Assembly: GCF_007860185.1 (NCBI RefSeq)
Contig: NZ_SJPY01000001.1
Span: forward strand, 1,343,253-1,407,252
DNA length: 64,000 nucleotides
Source: Novipirellula aureliae
Lineage (GTDB): Bacteria; Planctomycetota; Planctomycetia; Pirellulales; Pirellulaceae
Reading direction: 5' to 3'
A model generated the notes under the pieces. It ran no database searches. It was given only the letters and a program-made list of their open reading frames with translations, and had not been told where the DNA came from. Below are positions 18,630-27,157 of the stretch, piece after piece (positions within the stretch are counted from its first letter, which is position 1; every line of letters begins with the position of its first letter). Both the position numbers and the translations under genes were made by a program.

Positions 18630-19640
18630 TTATGAAACCGAATGTCGGCTAAGGAATTGAAGGCGAAGCAAACGCAAACCGACGACCACCGCCGCTGCCA
18701 AAATCAATGGCCCCGTCGCGACGTGACCGGTAACGAGCATCGCATCGACAAAGTCTTTCGAGACGATTAGATGCCCGTTCGTCCCCGGCAACCACTGCAG
18801 GAAGCTTGGCCACCCATAATTGACGACCCAAGTCACCACGCCAAGTGTAATCTGAATCGCCGTTAATCCTACCAAGATCACGCCGGGACGTCTAAGTGCT
18901 AAATCGCTGATTTTTCGTAATCGATACCACGCGACAAACGCTAAAATCCAAATCATCAAGGCGACGACCACATGAGCCCAAACGGTGTAGAGGAACCACA
19001 CCGGTGAGTCGTTGGGCTGCAAATGGCGGATTTTTGCCCCCAGAACCAGTTGCGCGTAGCAGATCAGGGTCAAGAAAAAGACCAGAAAAAGGGTCCCTTT
19101 CGGCATCAACGAGCCCCCTTCGGACACTGCCGGATCCGCCGATCCCGTCTCGTCCGCCCCCTGGTTTCGCTGCCACCACCGGCCGGTCACGACGGCGGCA
19201 CCCACGGCCGTCGCAAAGACGACCGGCGCAGTGCTGCCGTGAATCATCGCAAAAACGCGATCGCTAAGCAGGACGCGAACGCCGCCCAATCCACCTTGCA
19301 CGATTACCAGCAGCAACGTGACGATGGACAATCCTTTGACCCAACGCCGCTGCTCGGACCAAAACGAGGCGACCACAAATCCGATCGCTGCAAGGCCAAC
19401 TAAAATCCCCAACAAGCGGTGCCCGTGTTCGATGAACAAATCAAATGGTCCAAGCAACCAGGTCTTATAGGGATACAGCAACAAATTGTAGCCATACGTA
19501 TTTGGCCAATCGGGTACCGACATCCCAGCATCGTAGGTCGTCACCAATCCACCAACCCAAATCAATGGCCAAATCAACAGGACCACTAACAGGGCCGTGC
19601 GATGTACCATCGGTTTGTATTTTTGTTCTCGATCAGTCAT
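18630..19640 (-). CDS. ctaA: Haem A synthase (COX15/CtaA)
   Basis: Oxidises haem O to haem A in the membrane. A 336-residue, eight-helix protein. Candidate haem-ligand His residues lie in IEHGHRLLGILVG (residues 57-69), ERV-type loop followed by MIHGSTAPVVFA, WAHVVVALMIW, and TGHVATGPLILAA near the end. LVTTYDAGMSVPDWPNTYGY near residue 32 is the conserved CtaA entry motif. A periplasmic or cytoplasmic insert (GADETGSADPAVSEGG) separates the two halves. It lies between the new small membrane protein and ctaB. Confidence 0.93.
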   Translation of the reverse strand: MTDREQKYKPMVHRTALLVVLLIWPLIWVGGLVTTYDAGMSVPDWPNTYGYNLLLYPYKTWLLGPFDLFIEHGHRLLGILVGLAAIGFVVASFWSEQRRWVKGLSIVTLLLVIVQGGLGGVRVLLSDRVFAMIHGSTAPVVFATAVGAAVVTGRWWQRNQGADETGSADPAVSEGGSLMPKGTLFLVFFLTLICYAQLVLGAKIRHLQPNDSPVWFLYTVWAHVVVALMIWILAFVAWYRLRKISDLALRRPGVILVGLTAIQITLGVVTWVVNYGWPSFLQWLPGTNGHLIVSKDFVDAMLVTGHVATGPLILAAAVVVGLRLLRLQFLSRHSVS

Positions 19641-19652
19641 ATCAATTGAAGT

Positions 19653-19829
19653 CTAAGGTCGATTCATTCGTGCAAAAATCCGCTCTCCCGATATTCCGCC
19701 AACCACGGCACCGCCAGCACCGAAAAAAAAGCCAGGCACGAGCCCTCCAAAGTTGAGCAGCCACATCGCGAACACGCCGATCGTGATGCCCACAATCGCT
19801 CCGATCGATCGGTAGGTTTCCTTCGTCAT
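19653..19829 (-). CDS. Small two-segment membrane protein in oxidase-maturation operon
   Basis: A 58-residue frame. Its ATG (19829-19827) overlaps the TGA of the cytochrome c gene as ATGA, and it ends 12 bp before the ctaA start. The sequence begins MTKETYRSIGAIVGITIGVF, continues through WLLNFGGLVPGFFFGAGGAV, and ends with a basic tail, giving two glycine-rich hydrophobic segments. The tight coupling on both sides, sensible composition and codon use argue for a real gene. The family is not recognised; a small assembly or structural factor for the oxidase is a guess from context. A competing 80-codon frame on the same strand is Arg/Cys-rich and looks like a shadow. Confidence 0.7.
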   Translation of the reverse strand: MTKETYRSIGAIVGITIGVFAMWLLNFGGLVPGFFFGAGGAVVGGISGERIFARMNRP

Positions 19830-21100
19830 TGGGCCACACCGGGTAAAGGAGACTCACCGCGACTGGCGTCAAAGGACTGGACATAGCGGACCAAATCCCA
19901 AATCTGCTCGGCCGTTAAACCTTGGTGGCTGGGTGTGGGAACGACTTCGACGCCCGGCATCGGCGTGCCCGCAATCCCCTCTTTGATTCGCCGATACAAC
20001 GTCTCCCCATCACTGCCACCGTGAAAAACACCGTCCGTCAAAGCACGTGGTTGAATGATTCTCGGCATCATCGCTCCTGCGTCGACAAACGGCTGCATTG
20101 CTTCTTTGTCAGTCGGCGTGACACCAATCCGCGACGAATACTCTTTGGACCAATCGTCGTAGTCAAGTGTGATCGTTTGCCCCAATCCATCCTGATCATG
20201 ACAACCAACACAATTGGCGATCTGGCCATGAAACAGTTCCCGACCCCGCTCGACCGCTGCAGCCAATTCGACGGCGTTATCGAACACCGGCGAGGGCGGA
20301 ACATCGACAACACGACTCGATGCCTCGGCCCACTTTTCCACGACGCTATTGAGAATCTCCAGCGTTACCGCCTCCCCCTCGCTAAGGCTCTCTTCATCAA
20401 GCAGCGACTTGCCCTCGGATAAATCGAGCTTCGGAACACGCAAGCGAAGCTCCTCTTGCGGAGCCGCTTCTTCGTAACCCATCTCATCCACCGCCGCAGC
20501 CAACAACTCTCGCTCTACCTCGCCCCGAATCGACAAATAGATCACGTAATCGACAAGCGATTCGACTTCGTCGTTTACCATCAGCGGGAAAGCTGGCATC
20601 GCTGTACCCGCGATGCCGCTACGAATCGTACGCTCTAAATCACCGCGTATTGGCCGGGCGGTTCGTTCGGTCGATTTCCACTTGTAAAGCCCATGACGAA
20701 AATCACGCGGGTACGGATCTTGGACCAGAGATGCAGGACCTTTGCCGCTGCCCGAAAGCCCATGGCACAACACACAATGCTCGCGGTACAAACCGAAATG
20801 GGTGTCATCTTTAAGACTCAGCACGGGGCCAGCAGACTGGATGAGTCGCTCGGGATCGACTAACTCGGCCAAGGAGGGATCGAGAAATGCGATCGGCCAA
20901 CGAGGCTCGTTTGGAGTACCAAAAAGATCGTCAATCACCTTTGCGGAATCTTCCAATGCAGCGTCCATCGGCATCGCTCGACTGCGAGCGAGTGTCATCG
21001 AGTAGACGCGGTTCGCATCAAACTTCTCGATTTTCGAGTCACAACCCAAAAAGGAAGCAACCGTAAACAACAAAGGGATTAAAAACAGAGAGCGGAACAT
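19826..21100 (-). CDS. Dihaem cytochrome c lipoprotein-like protein
   Basis: A 424-residue protein. The start was set at the ATG at 21100 because it opens a signal sequence (MFRSLFLIPLLFTVASFLGC) with a possible lipoprotein Cys; the longer frame adds an implausible Cys/His-rich leader. Two c-type haem sites are seen: CVLCH (109-113) with an axial-Met candidate in GTAMPAF, and CVGCH (297-301) with GTPMPGV. An acidic linker joins the two domains. It is the first gene of the oxidase-maturation operon and probably an electron donor to, or a fused relative of, the oxidase cytochrome domain. A 16-bp duplication (ATGGCACAATGGAAG) lies at the start region. Confidence 0.85.
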   Translation of the reverse strand: MFRSLFLIPLLFTVASFLGCDSKIEKFDANRVYSMTLARSRAMPMDAALEDSAKVIDDLFGTPNEPRWPIAFLDPSLAELVDPERLIQSAGPVLSLKDDTHFGLYREHCVLCHGLSGSGKGPASLVQDPYPRDFRHGLYKWKSTERTARPIRGDLERTIRSGIAGTAMPAFPLMVNDEVESLVDYVIYLSIRGEVERELLAAAVDEMGYEEAAPQEELRLRVPKLDLSEGKSLLDEESLSEGEAVTLEILNSVVEKWAEASSRVVDVPPSPVFDNAVELAAAVERGRELFHGQIANCVGCHDQDGLGQTITLDYDDWSKEYSSRIGVTPTDKEAMQPFVDAGAMMPRIIQPRALTDGVFHGGSDGETLYRRIKEGIAGTPMPGVEVVPTPSHQGLTAEQIWDLVRYVQSFDASRGESPLPGVAQ

Positions 21101-21204
21101 GGCACAATGGAAGATGGCACAATGGAAGCGGAGGGCGGCGAAGGGTGTTCCCATTAGACCGCAAAAACGGTGATGCCGTAAACGATGACAAATTGTCGCA
21201 CCAA

Positions 21205-21425
21205 GTCGCATAGGCTTCTAGCCTGTGCTGAGGGCGTTTCAAAACTTCACCCTCCCAAAACCTGGAGGCAGTGCGGCGTTTCAGTTATTTCGCAGCAACT
21301 CGTTACAAGGCTCCAGCCTTGCAACGGAATGCTTGGAGGCTCCCGCCTCCTCATACAGTGCTCGGGAGGTGGGAGGCTCTCACCATCGTGTCCCCAGGCG
21401 GGAGCCTGGGGACGAGTGTGTCGAA
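21205..21425. repeat. Cluster of GC-rich dispersed palindromes
   Basis: This gap between the cytochrome c gene and the cupredoxin-like gene is filled with short palindromic pieces: GCTTCTAGCCTGTGCTGAGG, GGCTCCAGCCTTGCAACGGA, GGAGGCTCCCGCCTCC and CCCCAGGCGGGAGCCTGGGG. Related sequence (TCCCAGGCTGGGAGCCTAGG) lies at 61511-61566 in the flagellar operon. No frame across it shows coding character. Confidence 0.7.
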
Positions 21426-21453
21426 CGCCCAGCGACGAGCATCCATTCAGCAT

Positions 21454-22227
21454 CTATTCATAGGTCAACGCATCGGCGGGAATCACAACGGTGCCCAAAT
21501 CCTTGACGCCTGCTCCAATCTCGACATCGAACCGACTTCGAGTCCATTTCTCGACCTTGCCGTTGATTTTGACTTCATCGATGCGCCCCGCTTCGTGATA
21601 AACGCGGAACGTCAATGCACTGCCCTCAGGCAAATTCTTGATGATGAGGTCACCATTTTCGTCGCTTTTGGCTGCGTAGGGATGGTCGAGGACCACGACA
21701 TAAGCCCGCATCCAGGGGTGAATGTTGCAGTCGACCGGGATCGGGGCCGGTTCCGCCTCTTCCAACGCGACCGTCTTCGACCCCCCCGACGGAATCAAGA
21801 AGTTCTGGGCGGGATTTTTGAAAAAATTGAGGTTGGCGTTATGGCCGATTGGATCAGGATTGGTAATTTCCAGTTTATCGCCAGCTTGCGCGATGACGAT
21901 GTGAGGATCAAAACGACATTCGCTGTTGGCCAACACGTGTTTTTTGTCCGATGCAGGCACATCGGTTAGTTGCGAACCGCCGCGACCAGTATAGACATAA
22001 ACGACAACATCTTTGACGCCTTTGTTCGAGGGATTGACCAGCAACCGCTCGTTTTTGACATCGTGTTTTCCGCAAAATTCGACGTCTTTATTGACTTCGA
22101 CCATGGCAGGTTCCTTTGATTCGCCGCCATATTCAAACCGAATCTTCAAATCACCTGCATGAGCATCTGATGGACAAACGGCTAGCAGCAAGGGTGCCGC
22201 GAGACAAGTAAGCAATCGAATCTTCAA
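21454..22227 (-). CDS. Secreted cupredoxin-like copper protein
   Basis: A 257-residue protein. The start is a TTG at 22227, with AGGAGAG placed 7 nt upstream and a signal peptide MKIRLLTCLAAPLLLAV cleaved near DAHA-GD; upstream ATGs give a poor leader. A plastocyanin-like copper site is visible: His129 (PIGHNAN), then Cys167, His170 and Met173 in PVDCNIHPWM. The N-terminal part holds two further Cys (C52 and C104). The C-terminal part (NLPEGSALTFRVYHEAGR) looks like a carboxypeptidase-regulatory-type beta domain. Its position just upstream of the oxidase-maturation operon suggests periplasmic electron transfer or copper handling. Confidence 0.75.
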   Translation of the reverse strand: MKIRLLTCLAAPLLLAVCPSDAHAGDLKIRFEYGGESKEPAMVEVNKDVEFCGKHDVKNERLLVNPSNKGVKDVVVYVYTGRGGSQLTDVPASDKKHVLANSECRFDPHIVIAQAGDKLEITNPDPIGHNANLNFFKNPAQNFLIPSGGSKTVALEEAEPAPIPVDCNIHPWMRAYVVVLDHPYAAKSDENGDLIIKNLPEGSALTFRVYHEAGRIDEVKINGKVEKWTRSRFDVEIGAGVKDLGTVVIPADALTYE

Positions 22228-22501
22228 AGCAACTCTCCTGTTGGACGTAAACAAAGTTGGCGACTCGAGCCAACCAGCGAATGGACTTAGCATTCTAACC
22301 AACTTTGCCCCACAGACCACTGTTGAACAGACTCGAAACGACGCAAAACAAGATTCTTTCCAAATTCATTGTCGCAGCGGCGAAAAACGCGGACTCAAGG
22401 CACTACGGCTAGATAGGAACCGCCATCGAACCTAAAGTATCCGCTGGCACCAACTTTTATCTGTCTTCCTCCTTGATACAAACGTAATTTCAGGTCCTTT
22501 G

Positions 22502-23794
22502 ATGAAAATCCTTGTCGTCGGCAGTGGTGGGCGTGAACACGCACTCGCTTGGAAAATCGCCCAGAGTCCGCGGGTTCAAAAAGTCTATGTCGCTCCCGGT
22601 AACGCTGGCACCGCCCTCGACGCAACCAATGTGCCGATCGAAGTCACCGACACGGAGGGTCTCATTGCGTTCGTCAAAGAGAACGAGATCGACATTACCG
22701 TCGTCGGCCCTGAAGTGCCCCTCGTCCTCGGTTTGGTCGACGCGATGCAAGACGAAGGCCTGAAAGTGTTTGGGCCAACCAAGGCGGCCGCCGAACTGGA
22801 AGGCAGCAAAGTCTTCTGCAAAAACCTGCTGCGCACTGCCGATATCCCCACCGCCGACTACCACACGTTTCGCAGTGCCGATGATGCAAGTCGCTACATC
22901 AAGGACCGCTACAACGAACCGACGGACACCGTCAATGTCGTGATCAAGGCAGACGGTTTGGCCGCTGGGAAAGGCGTCATCGTTTGCGACACCCGTAGCG
23001 AGGCACTCGAAGCGATTGACCGCATCGCTCACCAGAAAGAATTTGGCGAAGCGGGCAAGGAACTGATTATCGAAGAGCGTTTGTTTGGCCAAGAGGCAAG
23101 TGTCTTGGCGATTACCGATGGCGAAACCATCGTGACCCTGCCTGCCGCACAAGATCACAAACCCGCTCACGACGGGGATACGGGCCCTAACACCGGCGGC
23201 ATGGGCGCCTATTGCCCTACGCCAATTATCGATGAAGGGATGATGGAACGGGTCGAATCGGATGTTTTGGTGCCGATCGTTCATGCCATGAAACGTGCGA
23301 GGCGACCGTTCAAAGGAGTCCTGTATGCAGGCATGATGCTGACGTCGGCTGGCCCCAAAGTTCTGGAGTTCAACGTTCGCTTTGGCGACCCTGAATGCCA
23401 ACCACTCTTGATGCGGCTAAAAACCGACTTGGTTGATGTGATCGAAGCGACAATCGATGGAAAGCTGAACGAACTTGAACCACTCCAGTGGGATGATCGA
23501 CCAAGTATTTGCGTGGTCATGGCCAGTGAAGGGTACCCCGGAGACTATCAAAAAGGACGCTTAATTACCGGGCTGGATCGAGCATCGCAGCTACCCGATG
23601 TCAAAGTCTTTCATGCGGGAACCAAACTCGATGACGGGGCGGTCGTGACCGCCGGCGGACGCGTGCTCGGCGTTACGGCAATCGGCGATTCAATCAGCAA
23701 AGCGAAGCTCCAAGCCTACACGGCAGTAAAAGAAATCCGCTGGGAAGGCGCTTGGTGCCGAAAAGATATTAGCGACAAGGCTCTTGGTTATTAG
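22502..23794 (+). CDS. purD: Phosphoribosylamine-glycine ligase
   Basis: Catalyses the second step of purine synthesis, joining glycine to phosphoribosylamine with ATP. The 430 residues are full length, starting MKILVVGSGGREHALAWKI with VYVAPGNAGTA. The ATP-grasp core is seen in VVIKADGLAAGKGV, HDGDTGPNTGGMGAYCP and KVLEFNVRFGDPECQP. The ATG at 22502 gives the canonical start. It ends immediately at the stop codon of the convergent HAD gene, with no space between. Confidence 0.97.
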   Translation: MKILVVGSGGREHALAWKIAQSPRVQKVYVAPGNAGTALDATNVPIEVTDTEGLIAFVKENEIDITVVGPEVPLVLGLVDAMQDEGLKVFGPTKAAAELEGSKVFCKNLLRTADIPTADYHTFRSADDASRYIKDRYNEPTDTVNVVIKADGLAAGKGVIVCDTRSEALEAIDRIAHQKEFGEAGKELIIEERLFGQEASVLAITDGETIVTLPAAQDHKPAHDGDTGPNTGGMGAYCPTPIIDEGMMERVESDVLVPIVHAMKRARRPFKGVLYAGMMLTSAGPKVLEFNVRFGDPECQPLLMRLKTDLVDVIEATIDGKLNELEPLQWDDRPSICVVMASEGYPGDYQKGRLITGLDRASQLPDVKVFHAGTKLDDGAVVTAGGRVLGVTAIGDSISKAKLQAYTAVKEIRWEGAWCRKDISDKALGY

Positions 23795-24406
23795 TCATGG
23801 GTTAGTGGTCAATGACTTGGTCGCTTGGTGCAACGAGTTGTCGCGAACGTCGAAGCAGTCCATTGACGCTCGCGCAGCTGCTTCAAGACCAAGCGGCGAA
23901 TCTTCGAAAACGATACAATTCTTTGGCTCCACGCCGAGCCGCCGAGCCGTTTCTAAAAAGACATCGGGATGCGGCTTGTGCAATTCGGTGTCTTCCGCCG
24001 TCACGATCACTTCAAAGTACTTTCGCATCCCGATCTGTTCGAGCTGTGCGGACACGCCTTGCTGATCACCGCCACTGGCAACCGCGACCGGAATCCTGCC
24101 ACAGTAGTATCGAGCGATCCCACAAATGTCCTCACGCGCTTCAATGTACTTGATCCGCTCGGCAAAGAACGCTTCCTTGCTTGCCGAAACGGCTTCGCAG
24201 TCAACGCTGACCGACTGCTCCTCGGCCAACACTCGCACGATTTCTTCGCTGCGCATCCCCCCCATCGAGTAAAACCTGTCTCTGGAATAAGAAATGCCAA
24301 AGGGAGAAAGTGCGTCGATCCACGATTCGTAATGCAGCGGCATCGAATCCGTCAACGTCCCGTCGCAATCAAAGATTAAGCCTGCATATTTTTTATATTC
24401 ATTCAC
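23795..24406 (-). CDS. HAD-superfamily phosphatase (beta-phosphoglucomutase-like)
   Basis: A 203-residue protein. The start is a GTG at 24406, placed 7 nt after GGAAGG; the upstream in-frame ATG at 24421 overlaps that site. HAD motifs: motif I FDCDGTLTDS (two catalytic Asp), motif II VASGGDQQG, motif III Lys in HKPHPDVF, and motif IV VFEDSPLGLEAA. The alpha-helical cap between motifs I and II (SMPLHYESWIDALSPF) is of the beta-PGM/YqaB type, so the substrate is probably a sugar phosphate. It is tail to tail with purD with no gap. Confidence 0.88.
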   Translation of the reverse strand: MNEYKKYAGLIFDCDGTLTDSMPLHYESWIDALSPFGISYSRDRFYSMGGMRSEEIVRVLAEEQSVSVDCEAVSASKEAFFAERIKYIEAREDICGIARYYCGRIPVAVASGGDQQGVSAQLEQIGMRKYFEVIVTAEDTELHKPHPDVFLETARRLGVEPKNCIVFEDSPLGLEAAARASMDCFDVRDNSLHQATKSLTTNP

Positions 24407-24791
24407 ATTATCACCTTCCAAATCGGCCTGCTGAACGTCTAGCCACAGAGCCTAAAAGGACTGAGCTAACAGGACAGAGCCTAAATAGCGAGACCTCCAT
24501 TGCATAGCCTCACCGATGAGCAATCGAGTTGCGTGTCGATACCTGCGAACGCGACACCGAAGCACCCTCCCAGCAACGGCGAACCAACCCAACCTTATGG
24601 GCAAACGTTGTCAATTCTGAGGACATTGATCCTCTCTATCCACCCAATGCGATAGAAAACGAAAAAGCGAAAATTGTGTCAAGCCTCGCGATGGTGTACG
24701 ATCGATGGTGTAAGATTCATAATGGCTGTTTCGGCCAAGGGTCTGCCAAGGGTCTGTAGTGTGCGCATCGAAGACAAGGAATCAAAAGAGC
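24407..24791. other. Leader region upstream of citrate synthase, no gene supported
   Basis: This 385-bp gap separates the divergent HAD and gltA genes. A 76-codon plus-strand frame (24529-24759) runs up to the gltA region but has no ribosome-binding site or recognised similarity, so it is not called. A direct duplication (CCAAGGGTCTG) is visible just before the gltA leader at about 24736-24757. No clear promoter was identified. Confidence 0.4.
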
Positions 24792-26087
24792 ATGAGTAGT
24801 CAAATCCACACGGGAAAATCTTACACCCTCGATATGGGAGATCGTAAAATTTCTCTGCCGGAGGTTATCGGTAGCGAAAACGAACGAGGCTTCGACATCA
24901 CGAATTTGCGTGATGAGACCGGTGTCATTACCTACGATGAGGGCTACCGCAATACCGGCAGTGTCAATTCGGCGATAACTTATATTGATGGTGAAAACGG
25001 AATCCTACGCTACCGGGGAATCCCGATCGAACAACTTGCCGAAAAATCGACTTTCATCGAAACCGCATTGCTGCTGATTTACGGCGAACTGCCAACCCAG
25101 GAACATCTCGCCAGGTTTCGCCATGAATTGACCGAGCATCAAATGATCCACGAAGGGATGCGAAACTCGTTCCTCGGATACCCACCAAGCGGACATCCAA
25201 TGGCGATCTTATCGTCAATGATCAACACGTTGTCATGCTACAGTAGCAGCGTGATGGAGATGGAAGATGAAAGCGGCTTCGAAAACGCTGCCGCACGACT
25301 GCTGTCAAAAATCCGGACGGTCGCGGCTTATGCTTACAAGACGTCGAGGGGGCAACCGCTAATGTACCCTGATCCAAAGCTGAGCTACTGCCGCAACTTC
25401 TTGCACCTGATGTTCTCGCTACCATCGAATTGGCATCATCCGTCCGACGAAGTCGTTCGCGCACTCTCTCTGTTTCTAATCCTGCACGCCGACCACGAAC
25501 AAAATTGCTCGACCGCAACGGTTCGCATGGTCGGCTCGTCGGGAGCAAACCTATTCGCATCATGCGCTGCTGGCGTTTGTGCATTATGGGGACCGCTGCA
25601 CGGCGGAGCCAACGTTGCCGTGATGGAACAACTACAGCGAATCCATGAATCGGACGAGCGAATCGAAGATTTGATCGATCGAGTAAAACAGAAAAAAGAA
25701 AAGCTTTTTGGCTTTGGGCACGGCGTTTACAGAAGCTATGACCCCCGTGCAAATATCCTTCGCGATCAAGTCACAAAGATCATGGATAAGCATGGCATCA
25801 ATGATCCGCTACTCGACATTGCCAAACGACTCGAAGAGATTGCGCTTAGTGATGATTACTTCGTGAGCCGAAAACTTTACCCGAATGTTGACTTTTATTC
25901 CGGTATCCTGCTGCGAGCAATCGGTATTCCGCTAAACATGTACACGGTCATGTTTGCGATCGGCCGGATGCCTGGTTGGATTGCCCAGTGGAAAGAAGTT
26001 CGCGATTCGGATAGCCGCATCTATCGACCACGGCAAATCTACACCGGCCCAGGCTGTCGTGATTATGTCGGCGTGAACCAACGATAA
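24792..26087 (+). CDS. gltA: Citrate synthase
   Basis: Condenses acetyl-CoA and oxaloacetate to citrate at the entry to the TCA cycle. The 431-residue length from the ATG at 24792 (MSSQIHTGKSYTLDM) matches the family; the upstream ATG at 24759 adds an unconserved leader. Catalytic regions: GPLHGGANVAVMEQ (His), FGFGHGVYRSYDPRA (His), and the Asp in NVDFYSGILLRAIGIP. The N-terminal domain and length suggest the larger, hexameric Gram-negative type. acnA, the next TCA step, lies 7 kb downstream on the same strand. Confidence 0.96.
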   Translation: MSSQIHTGKSYTLDMGDRKISLPEVIGSENERGFDITNLRDETGVITYDEGYRNTGSVNSAITYIDGENGILRYRGIPIEQLAEKSTFIETALLLIYGELPTQEHLARFRHELTEHQMIHEGMRNSFLGYPPSGHPMAILSSMINTLSCYSSSVMEMEDESGFENAAARLLSKIRTVAAYAYKTSRGQPLMYPDPKLSYCRNFLHLMFSLPSNWHHPSDEVVRALSLFLILHADHEQNCSTATVRMVGSSGANLFASCAAGVCALWGPLHGGANVAVMEQLQRIHESDERIEDLIDRVKQKKEKLFGFGHGVYRSYDPRANILRDQVTKIMDKHGINDPLLDIAKRLEEIALSDDYFVSRKLYPNVDFYSGILLRAIGIPLNMYTVMFAIGRMPGWIAQWKEVRDSDSRIYRPRQIYTGPGCRDYVGVNQR

Positions 26088-26192
26088 GAGCGAGGGATCA
26101 AGAGAGAGAGGGGGGGGCGGCACTGATTCGCCGCCAAAGTTGGAACGGTCGCCTTCAGGCGATTTCCGAAACCCGTGTGAATCGACGAAAGC

Positions 26193-27113
26193 CTAGACGC
26201 CAACATTTTTCGCCACCGAAACAATCCTTCGGTGGCCAGCGAAATCCTTGAGGAAACGAAGGTCACACAGCCCCTCCGTTGCGTCGACAAGCTCCTCGCA
26301 TAAATCGGCAATCATCGGACTGATTTCGATAATCAGCCGCCCACCTGCTTCAAGACGTTTTGGAGCGGTTTCCAATAGTCGTTTGATGATATCGAGTCCG
26401 TCAATGCCGGCGACTAAAGCTTCACGGGGCTCGTAATCGCGTACCGTGGCCGGCAGCTCGTCATATTCTGATTCGCTGACATAGGGTGGGTTACTGCAAA
26501 TAATATCGAACGTCGGCGGGTCAACCAGCGATTCGAACAAATCGCTATGCACAAACGAAATCGAATCGGCAACCTTTAAGTGCTCTGCATTCCACGCTGC
26601 GATTTTCAGTGCCGCTTCGCTTAAATCGATCGCCGTAATCTGTGCATCCGGTATATGCTTAGCCAAGGTAATGGCAATTGCACCACTGCCGGTACCAACG
26701 TCGGCAATTCGCAGAGGGCTCCCCTCCCCTTTCATTTCGCCAAGCGGTTTCGCTCGGTCAATCGCTTCAACGACAAGATGCTCGGTTTCGGGGCGTGGGA
26801 TGAGAACGTTCTCGTCGACACGAAATCGAAGCGAATAGAATTCGCGAAAACCAACCAATTGAGCAACCGGTGCTCCCTCGCCTCGGCGACGCACCATCTC
26901 TCGAAACGCGACACGCTGCTCTTCTGCAGGCACCTCCGCAAATGCGGTATAGAGTTCGATGCGAGCACAATCGCGAGCATGAGCGAGCAGGATCTCGGCA
27001 TCCAAACGAGGCGAATCGCTACCACGTCGCTTAAAAAAGTCGGTCGTCCATTCAAGCAATCGTAATACCGTCCAAGGAGCATCCTTGGCATCGGCTTGGC
27101 TGCTGTCAGTCAT
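26193..27113 (-). CDS. prmC: Release factor glutamine methyltransferase
   Basis: Methylates the Gln of the GGQ motif in RF1/RF2. The 306 residues contain the N-terminal substrate-recognition helices, the linker PVAQLVGFREFYSLRF, the SAM-binding IADVGTGSGAIAITLA, and the catalytic NPPY in FDIICSNPPYVSESEYDEL. It lies 44 bp downstream of prfA on the same strand, the usual prfA-prmC pairing, so enzyme and substrate are made together. Confidence 0.96.
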   Translation of the reverse strand: MTDSSQADAKDAPWTVLRLLEWTTDFFKRRGSDSPRLDAEILLAHARDCARIELYTAFAEVPAEEQRVAFREMVRRRGEGAPVAQLVGFREFYSLRFRVDENVLIPRPETEHLVVEAIDRAKPLGEMKGEGSPLRIADVGTGSGAIAITLAKHIPDAQITAIDLSEAALKIAAWNAEHLKVADSISFVHSDLFESLVDPPTFDIICSNPPYVSESEYDELPATVRDYEPREALVAGIDGLDIIKRLLETAPKRLEAGGRLIIEISPMIADLCEELVDATEGLCDLRFLKDFAGHRRIVSVAKNVGV

Positions 27114-27157
27114 GGCATGTCTCTTCGTAAGATAGTGGACGATAAAGAAGCAATGGC

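Noticed and set aside
19642-19884. An 80-codon minus-strand frame over the start of the small membrane protein
   Set aside because: Arg/Cys/Trp-rich, overlapping the cytochrome c 3' end in another frame. The 58-codon frame with an ATGA overlap is much more protein-like.
21271-21969. A 232-codon plus-strand frame opposite the cupredoxin-like gene
   Set aside because: It runs through dispersed repeats and the antisense of a gene with clear copper-site motifs.
24529-24759. A 76-codon frame just upstream of gltA
   Set aside because: Lies in the expected leader, with no Shine-Dalgarno site or recognisable domain.
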